Source: Charina bottae
Lineage: Eukaryota > Chordata > Lepidosauria > Squamata > Charinaidae
Direction of reading: 5' to 3'
Length of the DNA stretch: 64,000 bases
NCBI GenBank assembly: GCA_023362775.1
Contig: JALMGJ010000001.1
Span: 90,026,501 to 90,090,500 of the forward strand
The notes under the pieces were generated by a model. The model had not been told where the DNA came from. It did no database searches and saw nothing but the letters and a program-made list of their open reading frames with translations. A program made the translations under genes and the position numbers. The first letter of the stretch is position 1. The number at the start of each line of letters is the position of its first letter. Below are positions 34,201 through 48,400 of this stretch, piece by piece.

Positions 34201-37200
34201 GGGGACAGTGGGCAATGGCCAGACATGCTGAGGCTGCACTCACCTGCTGTTGCCCTTGTAGACGCTGTTGCAACTGCAGTCGCAACTGGTTGGGTGCTGT
34301 TGGAGGCCTGTTGAGTGCCTGTCGTGGCTGCATCCCCACGGCAGGGAAGGCCCCACGAGGTGATGGGACCTGGACTGACATAGGTCCAAAGGACTGTTTC
34401 TGCCTCACCATGCCTGGGAAAGCGCCAGGAAGGTTGGCAGTGGGGGAAGCCGACGGATAAGGCTGTGGGTACATGCCGGGTTTCTGATCCATCACAAGAG
34501 TTGGTGGTGGTGTTACTTGTTGTGGCTGGAACCTCTCTGTCAGTGCTTCTAGGCCACCTCCCTGTTCAAGAAACAAGGTGAGATTTCTTGAGCTTCAACG
34601 GAATTCCAAGTATGTTGCTTGGGCATTACCTTTGTGGAAAAACAAATTCAAGAATACAACCACACGGTAACCTACATATGTACAGTATGTTTGTATATAT
34701 TTAAATTTAGAAGGCTGCCCAACTCCAAAATTATTCTGGGCAGCTTACATAGTTAAAAAGGGAAGAGAAAACAAAAAAGAGAAAAACATAATGCATGGGT
34801 TAAAAAAATCACCCAGTACCTAACATTTAAACATTTTAGGTATGTGAAATAGTTTATAGTCCTCCTTCTCCACAAGCAAAATAGAGGAAGAGGACAAATC
34901 ACTTTAGGCAGAGCCAAAACACCCCACAGGTTGCTCCCCGTTTAGAGGACACTGATGTTTACATTAAAAAAAAACACATTTTCTTACATTGTATCCAGTG
35001 TACAGCAGTAGAATGGCTAATAGGTGAGTTAGGAAGCCATGACCCTGGCTTTCCTATGTATTTATTAAGTCTTGTTTTATTAATTTATTTTGTTGACTGT
35101 GAAATCAACCTCCCACACACATGCATACTCAGCCATAATCACTACCAATTATAAAAGGTTTGGTATCATGGCTAGCAGAGAAGGCTATGATCTCTATTGT
35201 AAGGGAGTAAAAACAAAAAAGGGCAAATCAGTTGGAAGTTGGGATGCAACGAAACCCTTATTCTTCCTGGAAGGGCATAATTCAAGAAAAAAAATGTCAT
35301 GCTGCAGAGCCAAACTTTTAAGATTCCTCACAAATATATACTGTATAATTCATATTGATATAGCTAATTGAGCATATCAAGATGTTGGGGAGAATATTTG
35401 AAATGAATTTATAAGAAAGGGGATTCTTTATTTTCTTGTAGTTCCTGGAGTTGACAAAATAATCTTGATATGCTCAATTCGCTTCAGTCGTTCTGTCTTG
35501 ATAGGTAAGTGTGACCACCTTTTTTTCTCCTGAAGTTTGCCCTTCTGGTAAGAACAAGGTAAGAGAGTTGTTTCATTACTGTACTCTCCACACACCCCAT
35601 GCCGCCAACAACTGTTTTACCTTTCTCTTCTTTTACTGCAGTTTCCTTTAAGATGGAGATCTTAACCTTCCCTAGTAGCCACAATCCCAAATAGTTTACA
35701 CTCTCAGTGATTATGAATGAGTATGCTCATGGGTAACTTCATTTTACAATCAACAAAAGAAACAGATAAATAAAACAAGAGTAAACAAACAAACAAATAA
35801 ATAAATGGCAAAGATAATCATTGCCATTAGGCCTGAAATGGGGCCAGGCAAAGGATTAGTAGACAGGTTATTTTTAAAAAGTATATTAAACAGAGGTTCC
35901 AACCAGCACAAAAACACAGTACTTAGTCTTTAATGTTGTTGTGCATGATCATAGACAAATTTTGGACCTAAACACTGCAATGTTTGGACTATGTAACTGC
36001 ATTGCTATAAATTGTCAACACACATGATCTTTCTAGACTACTGCTCCCATATGTTGATGAAGATTCTCAGTCATCCAGGTGGAATTGTCTGTAGGTTGAG
36101 TCATGGCAACTGGATTTCTTTCTTTTGGTTGAAACGTTTCGCTGCTTATCCAAGTAGCTTCTTCAGTCTGGGCAAAAGTTGGTGAGGGGACCCCATAATT
36201 GACCTTACACCTGATTGGCTTGTTAAATGACTGCTCCCATATTACAACACTTCTTGCATCAAGGTCATGAATTTATATCAGATCTCAGATGCAATGCTTT
36301 TCTCTTCCTCATGCGCATACTGATCAGCAATTCAGTTTTAGGCAGTGCTATCACGTTAGTAGGGGCGTGGTGGCTCAGCGGGTAAGACGCCAGGCTTGTT
36401 GATTGGAAGATTGGAATGGGGGGAGATGGGCGGTGATATAAGTTAGAAATATAAATAAATAAATAAATAAATAAATATAAAGATTGCAAGTTCGGAGGTT
36501 CGAATTCCTAGCCCTGCGTGCGGAGTGAGCTCCTGCACTAGCTCCAGCTCTTGCCAACCTAGCAATTCGAAAGCATGCAAATGGAAGTAGATTAATAGGT
36601 ACCACTTCGGTGGGTAGGTAACAGCGTTCCGCGTGCGTCATGCGGCCACATGACCATGGAAGCGTCTTCGGACAACGCTGGCTCTTTGGCTAACAAACGG
36701 AGATGAGCACCGGCCCCTAGAGTCGGACACGACTGCACAAATGTGCGGGGGGTACCTTTACCTTTACTATCACGTTAGTGCTTCACCTATGAAAGGCACT
36801 TCAATGTAACAGCTACCCAGGTTGAAGACATTTCACTTTTTACTTACAGAGAATCAACATTCTGGGATATAAAACCATCAGAAAGAAAGACTCCATCATA
36901 CCAGTTATTATTTTCATTGGTTGCCGATTTGTTTCTGGTCCCAATTCAAAGTTTTGGTTTTAACCTGTAAAGGCTTTCACAGCTTGGGGTCACAATACCT
37001 GACCAAACTCATATTTCCATATATCCCTGCCTGTGCTCTAAAGCAGGGGTCCCCAACCCCCGGTCCGGTACCGGGCCGCGGCCTGTTAGGAACCGGGCCG
37101 CACACTTCCGTCCGTGCCATCCTGAAACCATCTCCCCCCCACCCTCCCCGGTCCGTGGAAAAATTGTCTTCCACGAAACCTGTCCCTGGTGCCAAAAGGG

Positions 37201-39373
37201 TTGGGGACCATTGCGAGTCTAAAGTAATATTTGGAGGTCTGCTCTGAGTGCCCTCCTATGCTAAAGTGCAGTGAGTGAGGGGAGGGGCCTTTTCAATGGA
37301 ATCCCCCCTCCCCTTCAGAATGTCTTCTCCAGTGAGACACCCTGGGGTGATCCTTATTGTTTTTTCCCCAAAGCTAAACAAAGTATTTTTTTAAAACCTC
37401 TCAGAACTTTAAATACAGGTTAAATGCTGCTGTGATTTTTAATTTTTTATTGCTGCATTTACCCTCTGTTACTGTTTTAATGTTCATCTTGTTAACTTTA
37501 TTTTGTATTTTTGTACTGTATTTTTAAATGCCTTGATGTAGGTTTTTTTAACTGTTTTAATATATTGCCTTTAATTTAATTGCAATTTTTAACTGTAGAC
37601 AACGGTAGGCTTTTTTAACGGGGTTAAAAATAAAATCTTAAAAATGGCTTTTGATAGTGTTTCTCAACATAAGATATATTAAAGAGGTATTTTCCTCTAA
37701 TTTTTTTACTGTATGGCTCAAATTTACCATTGTACTCTTGTAACTTTCCAGCACATTCTCCTCTCCCACCCTCCAAGAACTCCCAATTCTGGAAAACCCT
37801 CTGATCTGTTGCATAAGATCAGGCCTTAAGATACAGAAGTGGACTGAGCGACTCACTACCTGGACCAGTTTGTCAATGCCAAGAGCTCGATCCAGTTCTG
37901 CCAACTCATTCTCATCTTTGCCACTCAGGAAGGACACCAGCTGTTCCAAAAGGGCTTTCTCGTCATTTCTTCCTTCCGGGGTGGTGGGAGGGCATAAGAG
38001 TTCATCCAGCTGAGAAGTGATGCACTGGCTGTAGGAATGTCAATATAAACAAGACAGATGAAGGCTCCCAAATACCTTTGGATATTTAACCTGTGACATG
38101 AGAAGGACACAGCACTTTCATATAGGCCTTCTGCCAAAACCCATATGGCTCTGTGGTCTATCAGTACTGTGTGATACAAACTTAGTGCATGATTTCCAAA
38201 AAGCATGATGGAACATTGATCCCAGAGAGTGACCATTATCTAGTCAGGCGTCCTGTTGCCACCAATGCCTAGCGAAGCTTGGCAGGTTCCCACACCAAAT
38301 GTACGGGCACCTTAGGGTGCCTCCCTCCCACCCCAAAACACATATATACAAAGATGTTGCAATGTTTTCATGGTTCTCTCCACTGGAATATCCCATTCTA
38401 GTTCATATTTTACTAGTCAGGCTGTATTCATTGTCCTAAATGTGATGCTTTTGATATTCCTCTTGTGTACGTAGGGCTGATTCAGTAAAAGCCTATTATA
38501 CAGCTGGATAATTGGATTTTACTTGTACATAGTATTGTAGCCTTGTCTGGGTGGTGATGAGCCTGGTTTTAAAATTGGAGGAAGAAATATCAATAACCTG
38601 TGCTATGCTGATAACACTACCCTGATAGCTGAAAATCCAAAGGATCTGCAAGCCCTAGTATGAAAAGTCAAAGAGCACAGTGAAAAAAATGGGACTAAAA
38701 TTAAATATAAAGAAGACCAAACTAATCACAACAGGTAGAACAACCAACCTTAGAATTGACAATGAAGATATTTAAGTGTTGGATAGCTTCTGCCTTTTAG
38801 AATCAACCATCAACAGTAAAGGAACAAGCAGTCAAGAAATATGCCACAGACTAGTACTCAGTAGAGCAGCCATGAAGGCCTTGGAAAATATATTCAAATG
38901 CCGTGATGTGTCTATACCTACAAAGATCAATCAATCGTGCAAGCCATGGTATTTCCTGTGACACTCTATGGAAGCAAAAGTTGGACTTTGAAGAAGCAGG
39001 ATAGGAAGAGTACTGACGCCTTTGAACTTTGATGTTGGAGGAGACACCTGAGAACACCATGGACAGCCAAGAAAACAAACTGATGGATCATCAAACAAAT
39101 CAACCCAGAGTTCTCACTCGAGGAAACAAATGACCAGTCTCAAATTATCCTACTTTGGGCACATTATACAAAGACCCAGCTCTTTGGAAAAGGCTCTAAT
39201 GCTGGGAAAGGTGGAAGGAAAAAGAACAGGATGATCAGCAGCAAGGTGACTGGACTCAGTTACAGTGGCGATGAGTGCACCGTTGGGAGACTTGAAAGAA
39301 CAGGTTAGGGATAGATCGTCATGGAGATCTATCTATATGGTCACTAGGAGTCGAAAACGACTTGATGGCACAT

Positions 39374-39409
<36 letters not shown>

Positions 39410-42400
39410 GTGTAGCCTTGTCTGGGTGGTTTTACTTTGCTTGTAGATATTTTCTGTGACTTGGCTGCAACGTCTGTCTAGCTGTTCCTGAGAATAAACT
39501 GATTTGATGAAGCTAGTGTCATCTCGACTTTATATCATGAATCAGCATAGCAACTACTTGTTCAAAGAGTGTATGATATAACTATGTCTCCTCTGATGAC
39601 TAAGGAAGGTATGTTGAAACAATACCCAGATGTCTTTGAAGGTTTGGTTGATTTCCTGGTGTACACCATATGCATGTTGATTCTGAGGTTACACCAGTAA
39701 TTAATGGATGTTGCAAGGTTCCCTTTGCCATTAGGCAGGAATTAAAAACAACTTTAGAAAAATTAGAGGCAATTGGGAGTTATATCTTGAGTTACCACTC
39801 TAACACCATGGGTGAATAGTTGTTACACAAAAGAGAGATGGATCATTATGTTTATGTTTGGATCCTAAAGATCTTAATGAAGATATAAAGAGACAGCATT
39901 TTATTATACCTACAGTACAGAATGTACATGGCCATCTGATGGGGGGGGAAAAGTTTACAATCTTGGATGAGAAAGATAGCTACTGGCAAGTGTGGCTTGT
40001 TAAAGAATCAGCAGAGTTGTGCACTTTCAATTCATTGTGGGGTAGTTTCATTTCAACTGTTTGCCGTTTGGTATAAAGTCAGCCAGTGAAGTATTTCAGC
40101 AAAAGAATTATGAGTGTTTTGGTGATATTTCAGGAGTCCATATCATAGCAGATGATGTGATTATAGCTGCCTCTACACTGGAAGAAGATGAGCAAATTCT
40201 GAGACATGTCTTGGAAAGGGCTTAAGAGAAGGGAGTTAAGCGTAATAATAAGGTGCAATTTTTGGTAGATAGTGTAAGATAAGGTAAAGTAAAGGTTCCC
40301 CCCGCACATTTGTGCAGTCGTGTCCAACTCTAGGGGCCGGTGCTCCTACCCACTGAAGTGGTACCTATTCATCTACTTGCATTCGAATTGCATTCAAATG
40401 CTTTCGAATTGCATTTGAATTCGAATTTCGAACTCATTCCGTCATGCGGGGCTAAGGATTCGAACCTCTGAACTTGCAATCTTCCGATTGACAAGCCTGC
40501 GTCTTACCCGCTGAGCCACCACGCCCCCTTGTAAGTGTAAGATACGTAAGTCATATTGTTTCAAATGATGGAGTTAATCCAGGTGATGCAGAAGTATAAA
40601 CTTTTAGAGCAATGCTAGCACCTGTGGAAAAGAAAGGTGTTCAGTGCATTTTGGGTATGTACAGCATCTGGCACAGTATATATCTAAAGAGTCAGCAACA
40701 ACAGCACCTCTTGGAACTATGCTTAAGAAGCATGCAGTTTGGTGCTGGGACATCCCATAGCAAGAGGTGCTAGATCAGTTAAAGCATGCCATTGCTACAG
40801 CTCCAGTTCTGCATTACTTTGATCCTGCATTACAGCTTGAGGTACAAGCTGATGCCTCAAACCTTAGGGGCAGGTTTGTTTCAGGCCAAAAGACCCATGG
40901 CTTATGCATGTGAGCAGAATTATGCTCACCTTGAGAAGAGTTTCTGGCTATTGTTTTTGCATTTAATAAATTTCATCAATATGTATTTGGCAGTATGGTA
41001 ATAGTCCATTCTGACCATAAGCTATTAAAAGCCATTGCTCAAGGCTATTAGGGCAGGTGCCTACTTGCTTGCAACAGATGTGGTTATACCTTCGGAAGTA
41101 GAGTTTAAGAAAGTTTACACAAGAGGCTGAGAGAGGTATGCCGTTGATATGCTGCCTAGAGTGGTATTTCAAACATCTGTAGGAAAGGAGATATGTCATT
41201 GGATGAAAGGGTAGTCCACACGCTGCATCTTACTGGTTCAGTATCAGAACATCGGTTGAGGCGATTGTAGCAATCCAACAGTGATGACCCAGTTTTGCAA
41301 GCTTTAGAAACTTCGCATCATACAGCCTGGCCTAGATAGTGTAAGTTATTTAGACTTCAGCTGTGGCTATATTGGCTGCTTAAACATCAGTTATGCATAG
41401 ACAGTAGATTTTTGTTCATGGGGTCTAAAATAATAATCCCTATTATTGTTATTATTGTTGTTAAGAGAAGGAATTGCATATAACAATTCCTTCGCTTGGC
41501 TCCTCAGAGTGTTCAACGATCAAAGGCACATGCCAGGGGCATTATGTATTGGACAGGGATGAATAATCAGATTGAACAGTTTATAGCAAGTTGTCCACAA
41601 TGTCAGTTGCTTCATCATAGTAATCTGGGGGAACCTATGCTCCTTCATGAGATTTCTGAGTAGTCTTCGATGAAGGTGGCTGTAGATGATTAGGGGATGA
41701 TTATTGCTAAGTTAAAATCTTTATATACATGGCATGGGAAGTTTAACTACTGTATATGCATAGTGCACACCAACTAAAATATCCAAACAGTGGGCTTTTA
41801 CTCCATCATTTGCTTTTGTAGATTAACTGAAAAGGAATGTCCAAAGGCCTCTGGATTCAGGTTTTCCTGAGTTTTCAATGAACAAATCTGTGCAACGTGT
41901 AGTCAAAGTTAAGCCAAAAGTCAAGAAGAATACATTATTTAAAAGAGAAGGCGGTAAAGGTAAAGGTTCCCCCTGCACATTTGTGCAGTCGTGTCCGACT
42001 CTAGGGGCCAGTGCTCATCTCCGTTTGTTAGCCGAAGAGCCAGTGTTGTCCGAAGAAACTTACGCGGTCATGTGGCCGCATGATGTGCGCGGAACGCTGT
42101 TACCTTCCCACCGAAGTGGTACATATTCATCTACTTGCATTTGCATGCTTTCGAATTGCTAGGTTGGCAAGAGCTGGGGCGAGTGCAGGAGCTCACTCCG
42201 TCACGCCGGGCTAGGGATTCGAACCTCCGAACTTGCGACCTTCCGATCGACAAGCCTGGCATCTTAAATTGCTGAAGTTTTGAATTAGTGCAGCTAAAGT
42301 GCAGGCTATGAAAGGAGAAGGCAGGGAGAGCAACTTTCTAGTATTTTATACAAAACATTATTCACCAAATGGAACATGCTGCCACTAAATAAGGGGATCG

Positions 42401-45400
42401 CTGCAGGCTTGGAGGACTTTAAAAAGGCATTTCACATATTTATGGGAGAAAGTTTTAATGACACAGCTGGTGGTTAGAGAGATGGGCTGGAATTGAGGAG
42501 ACCTGGGTTCAAATACACATATGATCATGAAACTCACTAGGGTGATTTGGGACCAGTCACTATCTCTCAAACCTAATTTTCCTCACAGGGTTCTTGTGAG
42601 AATAAAACAAAGGATGATTCCACATACCTTGAACTCCCTAAAGGAGAGGTAGAGTATTCATGCAATAACTAAGTCTAATGGAATGTCTATCTACAAAGGT
42701 TGTTAATTTCCAAATACAAGTTGTGGGAGAAACAAACAATTAATAGGGGGTTTGTGTGCTGCTTGTGGGATTCCCATAAGCCTCTGGCTGATCTTTTAAT
42801 ACTAAGTGGAACTTTGCTATGATTCAGGAAAGCTGTTTTTCATAGCTATGAATATTTATTTAAGGTTTTGATACAAGAAGACACAAGATTTCCATTCAGT
42901 CATCTTCACAGCATCACATCCCTTTTGATCTTTCTAATGTCCTGGAAGCATCAGAAAAGATTGATGCCAAAAATAAAACTGCAAGTTTATGAAAAATTAA
43001 ATTATGTCAACCAGCAGTCACAGAATCTTAGTTTTGTGTACACAGTTTTAACTTTTCTTTAACGCATGTACTGCACTCATAACTGTTAGGTATGTGGAAG
43101 AGATTTTAGTTCAATGGTCTGTTCCCTAGCCTTTGCAGGGGAACTCACACAACAAAGACTTCAATATGTCATTGCCAGAAACAGGCTCAAAGAGCAAACA
43201 ATTGCAGACTATTGGAACAACAAAGCCAAGACACACACAGTGGAGAACGTCCAACTGTATAATGAAGTTTCCCTTACCCTGAGGCTACTGAGCCATTCAA
43301 GCTAACTATTCATTTATATTTTATAGACCACTCTTTCTTACTGGCACAGAACAAAACAAAACAGGCATTTCAATCTTCCATTCGTATTCTAAAAGGGCTC
43401 AAAATCTAATTAACGTAAGAAATTAAAGAGAGCAGAAGAGGGCTAATGAAAGTAAATGGTAAAGAAATCAAACACTGGGTTAGTTACAAGAGGAACAGGA
43501 TGCTTCATTTTCCCCACCCTCCCCAGTTATACAATCTCCCCTCCCCTCCCTCTCCATCACTAAGCCGGAGTCAAAAAGAAAGAATCCCACTTCTTCAGTT
43601 AGATTCCTAAGATCCTTTGAATGACACCTTGCAGGAGATCTTTATAGAAGAGAGCAACTTGCCCTGATCCTGTTCAGCATCTCTCTTGCAGCAAGGAGCA
43701 ATCATAGCCCTGGAAGGAAGACTTCATTAATGACAAATGGGATCGGGGAAAGCTTCATGCTTCAAGTTCCACTTTGGCTATAAGGCAACTTGTCCAATGG
43801 AAAACTGGGGCATGAGGCCAGGAGCCCGTAACTGAATCCTCTTTCACTCAGAGCTCATGCATTTGGGCTCTTCCTGGCAGGCCGCAATTCCTCATCCATT
43901 CCAAAATAGCATGTTGCTTGTATTTAGGGAAATGAGACAGGACAGCTGGAGGCAAAGAGTTGTGGCAAAAGAGATTTCTTTCCTCCCTTAGGATTCATGC
44001 CTAAACTAAAATTCTGCCAAGTCTTACTCTTGCTTCCACAGAATTTCCCGTTAGAGTTACAAAAATGGTTGACTTGCTTCTGCAGGGTTTTACTTTATAC
44101 GAGGACTTCACTGAAGGTTATTGGAAGAGAGGGGACAATAAGGAAGAGGGTGGAGCATGGACAGTAGCCGTTAGACAAAAGTGCATATCACCATCTCCCA
44201 GTGCCACATCCCGAACTAATTATTATTCTATGGAAGCAGCATTTTGGGGATTCTTTGGGCAGCCTTATGTCACTAGATGGCGCAGTTTTAAAGAGATGAA
44301 CAACTAATCAAAGAGAATATTTGTAGCTCAGGGTTGAACTGGGGAGTCTTTGGTGCTCTCTGAGCCTTGTTGTTTTCATGCAGACGTTTCATTGCCAGGC
44401 TAGGCAACATCTTCAGTGCGAAAAGGGAGTGGAACTTGCTGTCTGTTTATATACCCTGGCTTGTCCTGCCTGTGTTGGTGGGGGTCTTGTACTCTCCTTG
44501 GCAGTTCCTTGATTGGGCTGTTGTGTGCTGTTTGGGTGATTGACTGAGTTAATAGTTCCTTGATTAAGGTCTATTGTGCTGTTTGATTGCTCCTCTGCTG
44601 CTAATCTTGCTGTTAATCTATGCATATCTTGTTGTTGATTGCTGGCCCAGGGGTGTTCTGGTCTTCTGGCTATTCTATTGTCTCTTATGAATGGTATGTA
44701 AATGCTGTTAACCTCTATGTGTCTGTTGATGGCTGCTTTGTCTGAGTGCCAAGCTTCCAGGAATTCTCTAGCATTTTTGGATTTGGCCTCGTCTAATATG
44801 CTCACAGTTTCCCAGTTGAAAGTATGGTTAAATCTGTCCATGTGTTGTGAGATTAAGGAGTTTTCATCATGTCTTCTGACTGCTAGTTGGTGTTCATGGA
44901 TGCGTTCTGCTAGTCTTCTGCCAGTCTGTCCTACATAGTGGCTTTTTACATAGAATAGCCAGAAGACCAGAACACCCCTGGGCCAGCAATCAACAACAAG
45001 ATATGCATAGATTAACAGCAAGATTAGCAGCAGAGGAGCAATCAAACAACACAATAGACCTTAATCAAGGAACTATTAACTCAGTCAATCACCCAAACAG
45101 CACACAACAGCCCAATCAAGGAACTACCAAGGAGAGTACAAGACCCCCACCAACACAGGCAGGACAAGCCAGGGTATATAAACAGACAGCAAGTTCCACT
45201 CCCTTTTCGCACTGAAGATGTTGCCTAGCCTGGCAATGAAACGTCTGCATGAAAACAACAAGGCTCAGAGAGCACCAAAGACTCCCCAGATGAACAACTG
45301 CATCTCGACTGAAAAGTCTTACAGCTACATTAAAGAGATATCCTACAGCCCATGGGCTCAGACAAATACAAATTACCTCACTACCAATCCTTATGCTGTC

Positions 45401-48400
45401 TCAAAAATGAGGCTGGTGGGTGGTGCTGTCCTTAGTGTTTTAACATGGGACAACTTAAGGAAAGTGATTGGTGAATTCATGTCGCTTCATTTCTTTTCCC
45501 AAAGAGCAATCCCCTTTCAAAGGGATGCTAAGCCCATGTTTAAAAAACAGGTTTAGCACTTCTTCAAACAAACACTCAACCTGTTTATGTAAGGAGTCCA
45601 CATAAGACCTAATAAGACTTGACAAGTGTTTCGGAAAGTGCTCTTCAGCTATTAAGAGGGCAGATGCCCCTGCGGAGGTCAGGTGTCTAGTCTCTCCTGC
45701 TGCCAAACCAAATTACCATGAAGGGTGTTCCCAAACGACTAAGGGGAGAGGCATGCCTGCAGGTGCCTAAAGTGACCTGTAGAAGCTGGGAAAAGCTAAC
45801 CCTTGACTGCATCATCAACCACATTGTCAATGAAACATGCTAGATCATGTCAATGGCAAAACAAAATTGCCAGGAAAAGAAGGAAAAATCTTTTAAAAAC
45901 TGGAATAGCTCAGGACAACTTTTAAGCTGCCTCTGCTGTAGGCTGAGGATGAGACAAAGGAAATCTCATGAGGACATGGAATAAAAAACTTATGTTAGGG
46001 GGATATGAAGAAGAGTCCAAGTAAAATGAGGTGCTGAGATTCTCTGAACTTGAGATGTAATTCTGCGATTCTTAACTCTATCTTCCTTGGATGAACCATC
46101 AGAGATACCTAAGGCCTAGCACCCTGAGACAGTATCTCTTCAGACTTGACAAAGGAACCATGTTGTCTAAGACATGATCCTTTCCCTGGCTGGACTTTGA
46201 CCAGAAAGGAATGTCTGATGAAGAATGCAAGAAAAGGTCTTAAAAGAAGCTGCTGTCTTGCACAAGAAGATCTTTTAAAAGGGCTGCCCTCTCAATCAAT
46301 GGAAGCTGAAGGAGTCTCTTGTTGTATGCAACCTGGGAGATAGTGGGCTGAATGTCAAGACTTCACATTTCTGTAAAATAGAGCCTCATCATCCCTAGGA
46401 GTCCTGAGTGTTCCCCAGTGAGAGCATAACACTTAATCCATCTTCTTTCATTTGTCTGAGTAGAAGTGAAAAAGAAATGTAGCTTTATGGTTTCTGGTGT
46501 TTCTTGATAAAAACCATGCACTAGGGGTGTGTGTGTGTGTGTGTGTGTGTGTACGCACACACATATGCATTTGGGGCTGCTCTCCAGATGAGAAACTCTA
46601 TATCAATACTGCAAATGGGAAAAACTCTGGGCTCCTTCTCTTTGAACTTCCCATACTACTGCCTGGGATCGCTAATGGACAAGGAAAAACATTTCTATAC
46701 TTACTCATCTGGTTTACTCATAGGTCCTCTGTTGATGGAAGCCATGGAGTTGTCTGCCCATGGGATCTGCTCTCCCATGGCTGGCTGCCCAAATTGATGA
46801 TCAGTGACTCCCAATTCCAGTTCAGGCAATCCTGGGGTAGAAAATTCTATGTCATTTGGGGAACAAGAAGAACACACCAGTCTGATCTGGTCATAAAATG
46901 GAACAAAGGGAGGGGATGTGATTGCACCTAGACTGGAGCCTGTTCATAAGGAAAACTGGATTAAGATAGGCAAACATCCTATTGTTTAAGACTATCTGAA
47001 ACAGACTAGAAAGGAGGCAGTCCACTATTCTAAGCAACGTTCAAACTATCATCTGCCTGAGTAGCAGTACTTCCCAGTAACAATTCAAAGTTTCTGTAAT
47101 GGGAAGATGGCAGCTTGGTTCTATGGGTTGGAGTATGAACGACAACAAGGAGACACTTTTGGCACTACTTTGCACCAAGTGGTCTGCCTCACAGCAAGGA
47201 AGATGTTCCCTGAGACAATCAGTTCTTGATGTATCATCCATTTGGGCCCCTCATAGTGCTCTACTGGTGTTCTCAAAGACATAGTCACCTTCTATCCAAT
47301 TCTAAGGTGCTCTGGAGTATCTTTGTTATAGCATGATACTGCACTTGAAAGTGCTCGGTACAGATAATGGTGATGCATTAAGAGGCCACAATGGTAGTGA
47401 AAGTTGGGATCAGGAGGATCTCTCCCCTAAAATATAAGGAGAGGACTGAACTAAGGACTAGAACCATTTTCACAGTGGTAAAAGCTGCCAGACATAGTGC
47501 TCAAAAGCAAGAGCTGCATGATGGTTAATAATGTGCCTGTAGCACCCTCATTCAGTTCACTGGATTTCCAAAATCCACATAATCTCCTTCATAGTTCCAT
47601 GATAGCCTGAAAAGCTGTCTAAAGTTACCATTGTGAAAGTAAATACTTTTGCAACTCTGCCAAACATCTCCTGGGCCTTCTAGAAGGAAAATGGGTGCTG
47701 AAGGAGTGAAATGACAGTTTTAGGACATGGGGTAGGAAAAACAAGCACAATTCAGACAAGCATCCATACAGCAAAAGGGGCTCCTGGTTTATAACGTTCT
47801 GGCTGCCAGTGGCAAAGACAAGGAAATCTTGTTGATTCTTTATATGTAAACAGGCACTTGGCAGCATCACACTAACTGGTCCAAGGCAACACCTTCTGCA
47901 TGACTACACTTTCTTGTACTTTCATCAGTCAGTTAAACACACTGAGTTTGAGAGGCTTCCTTTTAATATATAGCAGTCTCAGTGACCCAGGTATCAATTC
48001 CGACCAGGAACAGACATCATAAACCACAGACACACCCATTTGGAGCAGCAACCCTTTTTAAAAAATATTTTAAATCCAAGACTTTTAAACTATGCATACC
48101 TAAAGATGCCTACTTCCATGAGGACAACAAGGCTATTCAGACCCTTATTTAATTAAACACTTTGACTTTTCCTCCCATGTGTTTTCAGCCATGCCCACTG
48201 CAACAAGTTGAAAATACGGAGCAGAATGAAATCCAGGTGTGTTCACCTGGTTGGTGCTGAGAGTTCCAATGGTGTCTAGTCCAGTGAGAAACTCTAGTCT
48301 ACACTAACATGGCCAAGGCAGCATTAAAGGCTATTTGCTATAGCTTGACAATAAGTAGGCATGGTCCTTAAGCTCAAATAACATCTCCGTTTTTCCCAGG

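Noticed and set aside
39360..39410. A possible CRISPR-like array of short repeats
   Set aside because: It is a plain (AATC)n microsatellite tail of a LINE, with no spacers.
45003..45215. A 70-codon plus-strand frame identical to the end of the minus-strand endonuclease frame
   Set aside because: It is the inverted arm of the same Penelope-like element, not a second gene.
45455..45706. An 83-codon minus-strand frame with a helical, slightly protein-like sequence
   Set aside because: It has no matching splice phase to NCOA1 and no family resemblance that I can name; it may be part of an unrecognised repeat.
46705..46831. The possibility of joining exon 50343-50528 directly to 37860-38028
   Set aside because: The phases do not match (one trailing base meets one leading base); the 127-nt exon found here resolves the frame.
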